IMG/VR virus record: IMGVR_UViG_3300006735_000105
Location: 1 to 34,346 of that record
DNA from: a virus
Strand: one strand, 5' to 3'
DNA length: 34,346 nt
Of the stretch, positions 25,702-33,645 are shown piece after piece. Below the pieces are notes generated by a model. It was not told the DNA's origin. It did no database searches and saw only the letters and a list, made by a program, of their open reading frames with translations. Every line of letters starts with the position of its first letter. The stretch's first letter is position 1. The position numbers and the translations under genes are program-made.

Positions 25702-25726
25702 CAAAAGTACCATAATTTTGTAGAAT
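25698..25726 (+). promoter_or_regulatory. Consensus promoter for the small-gene operon before the sheath
   Basis: TTGACA (25698-25703), 17 nt, TAGAAT (25721-25726). The -35 contains the TGA stop of the giant gene. The expected start near 25733 would give a short leader carrying AAAGGAAAG just before the ATG at 25742. Confidence 0.75.
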
Positions 25727-25741
25727 AAACAAAGGAAAGTC

Positions 25742-25891
25742 ATGGCAAAAGAAGAAAATAAAAAAACTCCAGTAGAGGAAAGGCTAGCGAACGATGATTG
25801 GCCTAAACGCACACCTGATACGTATTCTGCTTTAGGTTTACCTAATCCCATGAATATGACCAAGGAAGATTTGGAAGATGGCAGAGAATAA
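25742..25891 (+). CDS. Small hypothetical protein (49 aa)
   Basis: The frame starts at an ATG directly after a strong AAAGGAAAG Shine-Dalgarno and a consensus promoter. It is Lys/Glu-rich at the N-terminus (MAKEENKKTPVEERL), then has a Pro- and Asn-containing middle, and ends EDLEDGRE. It overlaps the next gene by 14 nt, which suggests coupling. No family recognised. Confidence 0.7.
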   Translation: MAKEENKKTPVEERLANDDWPKRTPDTYSALGLPNPMNMTKEDLEDGRE

Positions 25892-26168
25892 AAAATTAAA
25901 TAAAATTTATGATGAGTTAAAAATTGATACAGAAAATCCAGAGTTTAACGATTTTATAAACAGTTTAGTATCTGACGCTCTTGAATTTGGCGATCAGCCA
26001 CGTGATATAGTTCTTAGGCGTGACCCTGAAACAGGAGAATACTATGACCCTGTGACTGATAGTAGGCTACCGGATGACCTTTTTGTAAAAGCTGAAGGTG
26101 ACGACGGTGTTGATGACGAGTTTGATGATGAAGAAGACTTTGAGCTGGAGTTTGAAGATGACGACTGA
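25878..26168 (+). CDS. Small acidic protein (96 aa)
   Basis: The protein has a helical N-terminal half (KLNKIYDELKID, then FINSLVSDALEFGD). A middle segment, RRDPETGEYYDPVTDSRLP, may be a small beta-turn motif. The last 25 residues are almost all Asp/Glu. It overlaps both neighbours. The acidic tail could shield a basic partner, for example a chaperone-like role before the sheath, but no homologue is recognised. Confidence 0.8.
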   Translation: MAENKKLNKIYDELKIDTENPEFNDFINSLVSDALEFGDQPRDIVLRRDPETGEYYDPVTDSRLPDDLFVKAEGDDGVDDEFDDEEDFELEFEDDD

Positions 26169-26439
26169 TTTGGTAGCTGACTACAGAAAGTATATTATTG
26201 AATTCCCTTCAAAAACAAATAACTTAGTTAGTTACAAAACCATTACAGAATTAATGGAAATATTCAGAGTCTCTAGAACAGACGACTTCAACGAATACGA
26301 AACAAGTGACGTTGATGGCCAAGTAGAAGACTTAAAACGTGTATATGCAATGTTGCGTGATGCTGAGAACAGAAAAAACACTGATTTCATTGAAGAAATA
26401 ATTGCTATGACTAAGCCTGAAGATAGTTCCGAAAATTAA
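26158..26439 (+). CDS. Small hypothetical protein (93 aa)
   Basis: I start this at the ATG at 26158 (MTTDLVADYRKYII). The frame is open upstream, but the earlier residues read as a shadow of the acidic tail of the previous gene. The protein is predicted helical, Glu/Asp-rich and without membrane segments. It overlaps the previous gene by 11 nt. About 150 nt separate it from the sheath gene. Family not recognised; its place before the sheath suggests a tail-assembly role. Confidence 0.75.
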   Translation: MTTDLVADYRKYIIEFPSKTNNLVSYKTITELMEIFRVSRTDDFNEYETSDVDGQVEDLKRVYAMLRDAENRKNTDFIEEIIAMTKPEDSSEN

Positions 26440-26445
26440 AATAAA

Positions 26446-26567
26446 TGCTATACTAAAAGTAAGACGTTAGGAAGTTCCATCAGGGTTAGTTCGCTGTATG
26501 GTAATATAACGTTAGTACAAACGCTTTGACTTTTAAAGACAGGGCACAAGTTCAATACCGTATTGAA
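26446..26567 (+). promoter_or_regulatory. Extended -10 promoter and structured leader of the tail sheath gene
   Basis: TGCTATACT (26446-26454) is an extended -10 element without a good -35. The leader then holds ACGTTA (26464-26469) paired with TAACGT (26508-26513), and a perfect 7-bp hairpin TTCAATA-CCG-TATTGAA (26551-26567). Neither hairpin has a T-tract. The sheath Shine-Dalgarno follows at 26581-26585. Confidence 0.5.
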
Positions 26568-26591
26568 AACTAGTAAAAATGGAGGCTAGAA

Positions 26592-28106
26592 ATGCCGGGA
26601 ATTAATGTCACCACTGCGGTGCGCACAGGGCCTGTGGGCATTGGAGATATTATAGCAGGGCAATGGTTTGCTGTTGGTGAGACAGAACGTGGAGACCTAG
26701 CTGCCCCTACTCTGTGTCGGAGCTTTAGTGATTATGTAAAATTTTATGGAGATTACCAAGCTGGTAATCTTTATCAGTATGTTAAGACATATTTTGATGA
26801 GGGCGGTACACGTTGCTATGTTCAGCGTGTTCTTGGTGCATCTAGCGCCACTGCTACAAAAACTCTTGATGACGCTTCAGGTAATGACACAATCACATTC
26901 ACTGCTAAGAATGCAGGACAATGGGGCAACAAACTTGCTGTTCAAGTTATTGCCGCTGACGTAGCTGGATTTAGAGTAAAAATTTATTTAAATGATGTTG
27001 AAATATACCTGACCCGTGACCTTGTTGATGTCACGGATGCTATAAATGTTATAAACTCAGCACCTGCTGTTTCACACTTAATCGTTGCGTCTGATGACAC
27101 AACTTCAGCTGCAAACCCTGCTGTGGTTTCTAAAACTGCTTTAGCGGCTGGTGCAAATGGAACTAACCCAGCAACTGATGCTGAAGCTGTTACTGCTTTA
27201 GGTTTGCTTGCAGGACAGTACAAATCAGGAGCGATTTCGCTACCTGGCCGAACTGGAACAACAGTTTGGGACGGCTTGGTTGCTCACGCTCAAGCGTATA
27301 GCAGAATTGCTATATGTGCTTTCGGTACTTCAACTACTGCAGCTCAAGCTAAAACTGCAGCTTCTGCGTATTACTCAAATGCTGGCGCAAGCTATATGGG
27401 ATTCTATTTCCCACATGTTAAAGTTCCAGCACCTTCAAGTTCTGAATTAGCTTCATTAAATGAAGCTGGTTCTGCTGTAGAGCCAACCCCACAAGCTTCA
27501 ACAGTCACTGTTGACCCATCAGCTTATGTTGCTGCGGCAAGAACTCGTGCTATTGAAGCTGCTGGCGGCCCATGGCGTGCAGGCGCTGGCGCAATTTCTT
27601 CAGCAACGACCATCACTGATATGGCTACAGCTGTTACACCTGCTGATGGCGATCTGCTTGATGAAGCAAGAATTAATGCGCTAAGGAAAATAGGAAACCA
27701 GATTAGAGTTTACGGTGCACGTTCAGCTTCTAATGATGAAGCTAACTGGCGATTCATAACTCTACGAGATAGTGTCAATTACATTGTTTACGGTTGTGAA
27801 GACCGCATGGAACAATTTGTGTTTAACACAATTGATGGACGTGGAAACCTATTTGGAAGAATTCGTGCATCTTTGAAAGCTTTTCTAGACCCCATGCGAA
27901 TCGCAGGTGGTCTTTATGAAGCATATGATGACGACGGTAATCTTATTGATCCTGGCTACTCTGTAGTTGTCAATTCTACAAATAATCCAAACAGTCAGCT
28001 AGCTACTGGACTTGTAAAAGCTTCGGTTGGTGTGCGTGTTTCTGGAGTTGCAGACTTGATTGAGGTTGAGGTTACAAAGAGTAACTTAACAGCACCCATC
28101 TTATAA
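26592..28106 (+). CDS. Tail sheath protein
   Basis: The 504-residue protein has GGAGG 6 nt before the ATG. The N-terminus (MPGINVTTAVRTGPVG), the region FSDYVKFYGDYQAGNLYQYVKTYFDEGG, and the C-terminal domain with NWRFITLRDSVNYI, then FGRIRASLKAFLD and VVNSTNNPNSQLATG are standard for contractile tail sheaths. The middle domain is Ala/Thr-rich and variable, as usual. The subunit forms the outer contractile tube that drives the inner tube through the cell envelope. The tube gene follows 16 nt downstream. Confidence 0.95.
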   Translation: MPGINVTTAVRTGPVGIGDIIAGQWFAVGETERGDLAAPTLCRSFSDYVKFYGDYQAGNLYQYVKTYFDEGGTRCYVQRVLGASSATATKTLDDASGNDTITFTAKNAGQWGNKLAVQVIAADVAGFRVKIYLNDVEIYLTRDLVDVTDAINVINSAPAVSHLIVASDDTTSAANPAVVSKTALAAGANGTNPATDAEAVTALGLLAGQYKSGAISLPGRTGTTVWDGLVAHAQAYSRIAICAFGTSTTAAQAKTAASAYYSNAGASYMGFYFPHVKVPAPSSSELASLNEAGSAVEPTPQASTVTVDPSAYVAAARTRAIEAAGGPWRAGAGAISSATTITDMATAVTPADGDLLDEARINALRKIGNQIRVYGARSASNDEANWRFITLRDSVNYIVYGCEDRMEQFVFNTIDGRGNLFGRIRASLKAFLDPMRIAGGLYEAYDDDGNLIDPGYSVVVNSTNNPNSQLATGLVKASVGVRVSGVADLIEVEVTKSNLTAPIL

Positions 28107-28122
28107 TTAGGAGAAACATAAA

Positions 28123-28611
28123 ATGAAAACTACCCAAAGACAAATTGTGGCAGCAATTGAGCCATCAGATCTTCCTGGAGCTGGTGCTGGGCATGTTCAG
28201 GGCCCACCAGTGGAGACGTCTTCTTCCACAAACTATTTTGCTACTGTTAGTGGTGGGGAAATAAGCGCTGCTGTAGAAAAAATTTATGACGGCAATAACG
28301 CTTTTCCTGATGTTCTATGCGCCCCTTCAGAAATTGGTGATATAACTGTAAGTAAGTTTTTTGATGAGCAACACGACACGAGTTTTCTATCTAAACTACG
28401 TCAACTCGTAGGTCGTGTATATTACGACGTGACCATATTTACACTAGATTGTGATCTAATGGTTTCTGGTTCAGAGCGTGTTTACCCACGCTGCTTGCTT
28501 GTCGGACTTTCAGATATTGACGGTGACGCATCTTCTGGTGCTCCATCGTCCTTCTCACTTACATTTGCGGTATCGCATATAACACCAACTGAAGGCACCG
28601 TAGTAGCTTAA
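28123..28611 (+). CDS. Tail tube protein
   Basis: This 162-residue protein lies immediately after the sheath, which is the usual place for the tube in myoviruses. It is strand-rich and has the size expected for gp19-like tube subunits that stack as hexamers inside the sheath. The segment ITVSKFFDEQHDTSFLSKLR, followed by alternating hydrophobic strands and VSHITPTEG at the end, fits that fold. The ribosome site is GGAGAAAC. The call rests mainly on order, length and predicted fold. Confidence 0.85.
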   Translation: MKTTQRQIVAAIEPSDLPGAGAGHVQGPPVETSSSTNYFATVSGGEISAAVEKIYDGNNAFPDVLCAPSEIGDITVSKFFDEQHDTSFLSKLRQLVGRVYYDVTIFTLDCDLMVSGSERVYPRCLLVGLSDIDGDASSGAPSSFSLTFAVSHITPTEGTVVA

Positions 28612-28629
28612 TACATCAAAGGAAGAAAG

Positions 28630-29370
28630 ATGGCAATACCAACCACAAGTAAAAATGTTCGTCTTGACGAACTTCATCCACGATTCAAAGATAGATTAGA
28701 AGCCTTTTTCAATGATCCCGAGATCAAGGGTAAGGTATCCGTTGTTTCTGGTGTTCGCACATATTGGCAGCAAAAGTACCTGTATGACGGGTACATCAAG
28801 AAGAAATCTGGTTTCAATCTGGCCGCAAATCCAGATAGGAAAAAAGCTAACGGTTTCCAAGGTAGCTATCACATGGCTCAACCGTCATTCGGTTCTTACG
28901 GTTATGCAGTTGATTTTCGCATAATTAAGTGGGGCGGCGGCATGAGTACAGATAAAGTTAATGCTGTAGCTAAAAAATATGGTATTCAAAAAACAGTACC
29001 TTCGGAATGGTGGCATCACCAGCCTGGTTATGTTTCTGGCGGAAAGTTTGTTTGGTTTGATGCTCCTGCACTATCTGGAGAAAAGAAAATCACTAAAGCT
29101 GTTGCTGAGCCTGAGAGTGCTGTATCCAAGTACATCAAAGACTGTTCTAAAGTCGTACTTCGTAAAGGCGCTAAAGGTAAAGTTGTAGAATTGTTACAAA
29201 AATTATTAGTTGCTCAAGGATACAAGCTTACATGGCACAAGACTCGTTCAGGTATTGATGGAGATTTCGGTAGAATGACTGACCGAGCTGTTAAACGATT
29301 CCAAAAAGATGAAGGTCTTGTAGCTGATGGTATCGTTGGTAAGAACACTTGGGCCGCTTTAACAGACTAA
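28630..29370 (+). CDS. Endolysin: M15 (VanY-type) peptidase with C-terminal peptidoglycan-binding domain
   Basis: 246 residues, with AAAGGAAG before the ATG. Residues about 10-140 form an M15-family zinc peptidase: SGVRTYWQQKYLY, His81 in GSYHM, Asp95 in YAVDFR, and Glu126-Trp-Trp-His129. These match the His/Asp/His zinc ligands and catalytic Glu of D-Ala-D-Ala or L-Ala-D-Glu endopeptidases. The region between His81 and Asp95 is longer than in the typical SxHxxGxAxD motif. Residues about 170-246 are a peptidoglycan-binding type 1 domain (RKGAKGKVVELLQKLL, then GIDGDFGRMTDRAVKRFQ). No signal peptide is seen. Its position between tube and chaperone could mean lysis or a virion-associated role. 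Confidence 0.92.
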   Translation: MAIPTTSKNVRLDELHPRFKDRLEAFFNDPEIKGKVSVVSGVRTYWQQKYLYDGYIKKKSGFNLAANPDRKKANGFQGSYHMAQPSFGSYGYAVDFRIIKWGGGMSTDKVNAVAKKYGIQKTVPSEWWHHQPGYVSGGKFVWFDAPALSGEKKITKAVAEPESAVSKYIKDCSKVVLRKGAKGKVVELLQKLLVAQGYKLTWHKTRSGIDGDFGRMTDRAVKRFQKDEGLVADGIVGKNTWAALTD

Positions 29371-29384
29371 TTATCGTCCACTGG

Positions 29385-29413
29385 TTGACACGCCTATTTG
29401 TATTTGATAGCAT
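29385..29413 (+). promoter_or_regulatory. Promoter giving a leaderless mRNA for the tail chaperone gene
   Basis: TTGACA (29385-29390), 17 nt, TAGCAT (29408-29413), then 6 nt to the ATG at 29420. No Shine-Dalgarno is present. Confidence 0.7.
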
Positions 29414-29419
29414 ATAGTT

Positions 29420-29947
29420 ATGGATACACGAACTAATTCAAACGACGAAGTCATTAACGTAGCTGCTGCTACTGCAGCTGGTGAAGAAAAGAAAGCTGGT
29501 CAAAAGCTTACTATTCTTGAACAGTTAAAAGAAGAAATCTCAAAAGAGGTTACAAGACCTGATATTGAGATGGAAGTACCAGAGCGTAGAGGCGTTACTG
29601 TTCGTTTTTCACCAAATATAACTAATGAGCAACTTAAAGCTTGGCGTAGAAACTCTACTAATAAGAAAACTGATGAGCTTGATTCAATTAAGTTTTCTTG
29701 TTATGTTGTGGGTAATACTGTTGTCGGAATCTATTTCAATGATGAATTGGTTGAAGATTCAAAAGGCAACGCTATAAACTTTGCTGCCCCAGAGATGTTG
29801 GAGATGACAAACACAACTCGCCCACTTCCTGACGCTATCCGTGCTTTTTATGCGACTGATCCTCACTTAGAGTCTGTAGCTATCAAGATTCTTGATTATG
29901 CCGGATATGGTGATGAGGTTGATGCTGAAGACCCTACCAAGGGCTAA
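29420..29947 (+). CDS. Tail assembly chaperone, short form
   Basis: The 175-residue protein has an acidic, Ala-rich N-terminus and a compact core (PERRGVTVRFSPNITNEQLK, then DELDSIKFSCYVVGN), ending DAEDPTKG. Its place directly before the tape measure, and the downstream frame that can only be entered by frameshifting, mark it as the G-type chaperone that coats the tape measure during tail assembly. Expression appears leaderless. Confidence 0.8.
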   Translation: MDTRTNSNDEVINVAAATAAGEEKKAGQKLTILEQLKEEISKEVTRPDIEMEVPERRGVTVRFSPNITNEQLKAWRRNSTNKKTDELDSIKFSCYVVGNTVVGIYFNDELVEDSKGNAINFAAPEMLEMTNTTRPLPDAIRAFYATDPHLESVAIKILDYAGYGDEVDAEDPTKG

Positions 29948-30138
29948 CTGAGCACTTATCTCACGATCATAGGATAAGGTCAGCAGCCCGACTTGCAGAA
30001 GCTTTCCATACAGACCCAATAGATATATTGAATTCTGACTTTGACGAATGGTTGATTCGTGTTGCCTGCGCTCAGGCCTTGTCACGTGACCATGAGGAGT
30101 TGGAGCGAAAAAGAAAAGCCCAGAGGGGTGGATATTAA
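29941..30138 (+). CDS. Tail assembly chaperone extension reached by -1 frameshift (G-T form)
   Basis: A -1 frame opens just before the chaperone stop and continues for about 65 codons (LTEHLSHDHRIRSAARLAEA, then FHTDPIDILNSDFDEW and RVACAQALSRDHEELERKRK). This is the usual T-domain type: helical, with a Lys/Arg-rich tail. The -1 frame is closed by TGA codons upstream of about 29926, and the extension lacks a start codon with a ribosome site. The shift therefore has to occur in GAA GAC CCT ACC AAG GGC TAA. The likeliest slip is GGC to GGG with the stop in the A site. No canonical XXXYYYZ heptamer is present. The long form would run 29420-30138. Confidence 0.75.
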   Translation, partial: GLTEHLSHDHRIRSAARLAEAFHTDPIDILNSDFDEWLIRVACAQALSRDHEELERKRKAQRGGY

Positions 30139-30210
30139 ATAGATTACCTCATATTGCGGTAGAATACTAGTGTAACTAACTAAGAATTTTACTTACCCAG
30201 TGGAGAACCC

Positions 30211-33200
30211 ATGGCTGATGTCCAAAGTACCGTAGTAATAAAGGTAAAGATTGACACTGATCAGCTTGATGCCGAACTTGCTGGGATGAGTAAAAAGTTT
30301 GATAGATTCGGTGACCGTGATAATAAGATAGCTGGTGGTGCCCGCTCTTTAGATAACAAGTTGAAGCGTGTTAGCCGTTCTATGGGTGGTGTATCTAGAG
30401 GTCTTAAGCAAATGACGGCTGGTTTTGGTAAGCTTGTCCTTATGATGGGTAAGATTAACTTTCTTGCCATGGCTGCTGAGCTTGGTGTGTTTACTGCTGG
30501 TCTTTTGGCTATTAAGTTAGCTTTGATAACTGGGCGAGCGGCGGTGAGTCTGTACAACATTGCGCTGAAAGGTTTGTCGGTTGCGGCGGCCTCTGTTGCT
30601 ACTGGTTTGTCGGTTGCTGCTGCCGCTATGCGTGAGTTCCAAGAAGCACAGATGGTTCCATTTTTAGGTGGAGGATTTACTGGCGGAATGAAGGCTAGAA
30701 GAATTAGCCGTGGTATGGGTGCTAGGAATATGGGCTTGCTTGGTGGGCAGGGCGCTATGCAGGTAGCTTCTGCTCAGGCTAGAGGAGGCTTTTCGGGTCA
30801 GAACAGTGCTTCTTTAGTAGCTGCTTTGATAAATGCTGCTGGTGGTGCAGATCCTGCGGCGATTAGTTCTGTTCTTAAGAATACTACTGTTGCGGGTGCT
30901 GTTGGCGCTGCTCAAAATTTGGCTGGTATTAGAAAAGGCGCACTTGACGGCATTAGTTCGTTTGGTGGCTTAGGGGCTGCTCTTACTGGCGGTGGCGCAC
31001 TTAAACAAGGTTTCGGTGGAACTGGCGAGACTTTGGCTAACACGTTTTTGGGAACTGTAAAAACTGGTTTTGCTGACATGAAAGGACTTTTTGCTGATAT
31101 TGGTATGCCAATGCTTGAGCCAATGAGACAAGCATTTTTACAAATTTCTAACAGTTTGCGTGAAAACTTCTTAGCTTTACAGCAGATCGTTCAACGATTC
31201 GGTGCGGATTCAATGGCTCCCACGATGGTTACAATTTTTGATAGAATCATGCGCTTTATAACTGAGAACGTTATAGATCATTTAGGGAAGATTAAGGAGA
31301 TGGGCGATAACTTTGTTGGCTTCTTTAAGGCTATGGCTAATTTCTTTAGGGGTATGGGTAGTTTCCTTGGCCAGTTTGAGCCTGCTGCTAATGTGATTAT
31401 TGACATGTTTAAAGCTGGTTCTAAGGCTAATACGTCTAGCCTGTTTAAAGATTTTAGTGATCTTGTTGTTAAACACAGAGAAGGCTTGATGGCGTTTGGT
31501 ACAGCTGTAGGTAATTTGTTTGGCGGAATTTTTGATATGTTCTCTGGCGGTAATCGTGGCTTCTTTGAAGACGGTTTACCTATGCTGGTTGATACTATGA
31601 ATGCTTTGACAGAAAAGCTGTTTCCTGCTTTTCAGAATTTGTGGGAAAAGATAGGTCCGACTTTTGATTTGCTTCCGGCTGTTATAGCTGGTTTGGCTAC
31701 TGCGATTAATGCTTTGGCGCCTTTTATTGGCATGTTTGCTAGAGCGATTAATGCTTTGATGGGTGCGATGCCTACTTTAGTTGGTTTGATAGCTTTATCA
31801 ACTATGGGCCCTGGTGCGAATATGATGGGTGGCGCTGCTAAAATGCTGGGTATTAACAAGGCATCAGTAAAAGGAGTCATGAGTGCTTTAGGGTCAAAGA
31901 AGATTTTTGCAGCTAAAGGGGCTCCGGTAGCAATCGGTAGAGGTATTGGTATTGGTGGCAACTTTGCAACGGGAGCTTCTATGCCAGTAGCTTTAGGTAC
32001 GTATGGTCAACTTGCGACTGGTTTGGGTGGCTTGGCTGCGATGGGTGGCGGTGCTTACATGGCAGCCACAGGCGGCGTGGAGGCATTCAAAACTGGTAGA
32101 TTTACTGGTAAAATGGCTATGGGTGCTGGTTTGGGTCTGGCGGGTGCTAGCATGGCAGGGTTGGCTGTAACTGGTCCTGTTGGAGCTGCAATTATAGCGA
32201 CTGCTCTTTTAACGGAAGGTTTATTGGCTTACTTCGGTAATAAAAAGTTTAAAAAAGATTCTAAAAACGCTATGAAAGAAGCACTTGAAGAAGGGCGTAA
32301 AAGTAGAGCAGCTAAAATAGCGACAGGAGAATTTGGTCAAGAAGATTTTGATGCTTTGACTAAAGAGAAACAACTTCTAGAAAGAGCTATGGACGCCGCT
32401 GTAAATGATAAGGGCGAGTTCAAAATGGAGGGGGATACTAGAGAGTTTAAAGAGTATTTGCGCTTCAAAGATATAGACCCGAACGATATTCACAGGGACG
32501 CAGCTTTTGAGGAAGCTGTAGGTTCAAATGAGTTGACTAGGTTGATAGCTGAAATTGGCGCTGCTGAAAGAAGGCGTGCTAATAACTTAGCGTCTGTTAC
32601 TAGTCAAACTAACGCTTCTTTAGAAAAGCTTGGTGCATCTTTGCGATTGACAAGTGAAGATGTTGAAAGACTTGCTCAGGACCTTTATGGTATTGACTTG
32701 CACAAAGGTGTGAGTCCTTTGGCTGGAATGATGATAGCTGCTTCGCAAACTATATTTAGCAGAAACAGGGGATTCGCTCCTGACTTCTCTACGTCTAAGA
32801 TGGGTATTAATGAAAGCATGGTTTCTGCTGATAAGGCTTTACTTGCTTTGAGAGATGACTTTAACGTAGATAATCTTACTGCGTTTTCTACGGCTTTCTC
32901 ATCTTATGAAGTTTCTAGAGGTATGAGCTCAGATATTGCTGGCTTGTCGTCTATAATGGAAATAGAGCAGCAGGCAGAAAGAGGCGTCTTTGGAACTAAT
33001 AAGGCTGCTGCTTTGGAAGCTGCTGGAGTGGCTAAGGCACAAATATTTGCTGAAATGGGCTCTTCATATAATATACCTTCAACTAAGTTGCGGGAAATAT
33101 ATGAGTCTGGTGGTATGTCAGGCTTAGAGCAATTCCTTGGTGATCAGCAACTCATGCGTAGAGGTATTGCTGGTCTTAAAGGTGACATGTCCCATAAAGA

Positions 33201-33645
33201 TAGGCTTGATGTATTTTCTAGGATGGGTGTTGATCTTGAAAGTCAGGCTGGATTTAAGGATTCTATAGGTGGTGCAATAACTGCAGAGCAATATAATAAG
33301 CTGTTTGGTATAGGTCTTGGTGACGATGAGTTTGGTGGAGCAGGACAAGATTATTTTGACTCGCTTGATAAGGGCTTGGTATACGAGCAAGTTGCAGCTA
33401 AAGCTGCAGGTGGAGATAGTGCGGCTGAAGAGATCATGCGTGAGTCAATGAATAATTGGATGACTGATACTGGGGATTTAGATGCGAATAGAAATAGGTT
33501 GCTTGAAACGATTAACGATGCTGTGAATAAGCCTTTAATTTCAGTTAACGGAATGGAGACTGGTCAAGGTTCGTTTACTATTGAGATTGGTCCTAATACA
33601 GGGATAAATCCTGCTGGACCTCCTACAATTCCTGTGGACTTATAA
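30211..33645 (+). CDS. Tape measure protein
   Basis: 1144 residues with GGAG about 8 nt before the ATG; a possible -10 (TAGAAT, 30160-30165) lies upstream. The protein starts with a short coiled-coil-like region (IDTDQLDAELAGMSKKFDRF). Hydrophobic Ala/Gly-rich stretches follow near residues 75-140 (LVLMMGKINFLAMAAEL), 480-545 and 600-680, with hydrophilic helical segments between them. This pattern, its size and its position after the chaperone pair define tape measures, which fix tail length and are ejected ahead of the DNA. At about 0.15 nm per residue the tail would be near 170 nm (inference). Its stop overlaps the next ATG (TAATG). No lytic domain was recognised. Confidence 0.93.
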   Translation: MADVQSTVVIKVKIDTDQLDAELAGMSKKFDRFGDRDNKIAGGARSLDNKLKRVSRSMGGVSRGLKQMTAGFGKLVLMMGKINFLAMAAELGVFTAGLLAIKLALITGRAAVSLYNIALKGLSVAAASVATGLSVAAAAMREFQEAQMVPFLGGGFTGGMKARRISRGMGARNMGLLGGQGAMQVASAQARGGFSGQNSASLVAALINAAGGADPAAISSVLKNTTVAGAVGAAQNLAGIRKGALDGISSFGGLGAALTGGGALKQGFGGTGETLANTFLGTVKTGFADMKGLFADIGMPMLEPMRQAFLQISNSLRENFLALQQIVQRFGADSMAPTMVTIFDRIMRFITENVIDHLGKIKEMGDNFVGFFKAMANFFRGMGSFLGQFEPAANVIIDMFKAGSKANTSSLFKDFSDLVVKHREGLMAFGTAVGNLFGGIFDMFSGGNRGFFEDGLPMLVDTMNALTEKLFPAFQNLWEKIGPTFDLLPAVIAGLATAINALAPFIGMFARAINALMGAMPTLVGLIALSTMGPGANMMGGAAKMLGINKASVKGVMSALGSKKIFAAKGAPVAIGRGIGIGGNFATGASMPVALGTYGQLATGLGGLAAMGGGAYMAATGGVEAFKTGRFTGKMAMGAGLGLAGASMAGLAVTGPVGAAIIATALLTEGLLAYFGNKKFKKDSKNAMKEALEEGRKSRAAKIATGEFGQEDFDALTKEKQLLERAMDAAVNDKGEFKMEGDTREFKEYLRFKDIDPNDIHRDAAFEEAVGSNELTRLIAEIGAAERRRANNLASVTSQTNASLEKLGASLRLTSEDVERLAQDLYGIDLHKGVSPLAGMMIAASQTIFSRNRGFAPDFSTSKMGINESMVSADKALLALRDDFNVDNLTAFSTAFSSYEVSRGMSSDIAGLSSIMEIEQQAERGVFGTNKAAALEAAGVAKAQIFAEMGSSYNIPSTKLREIYESGGMSGLEQFLGDQQLMRRGIAGLKGDMSHKDRLDVFSRMGVDLESQAGFKDSIGGAITAEQYNKLFGIGLGDDEFGGAGQDYFDSLDKGLVYEQVAAKAAGGDSAAEEIMRESMNNWMTDTGDLDANRNRLLETINDAVNKPLISVNGMETGQGSFTIEIGPNTGINPAGPPTIPVDL

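Noticed and set aside
26098-26157. Upstream start for the gene ending at 26439
   Set aside because: The first 20 residues would be an out-of-frame reading of the acidic tail of the previous gene; ATG 26158 gives a sensible protein.
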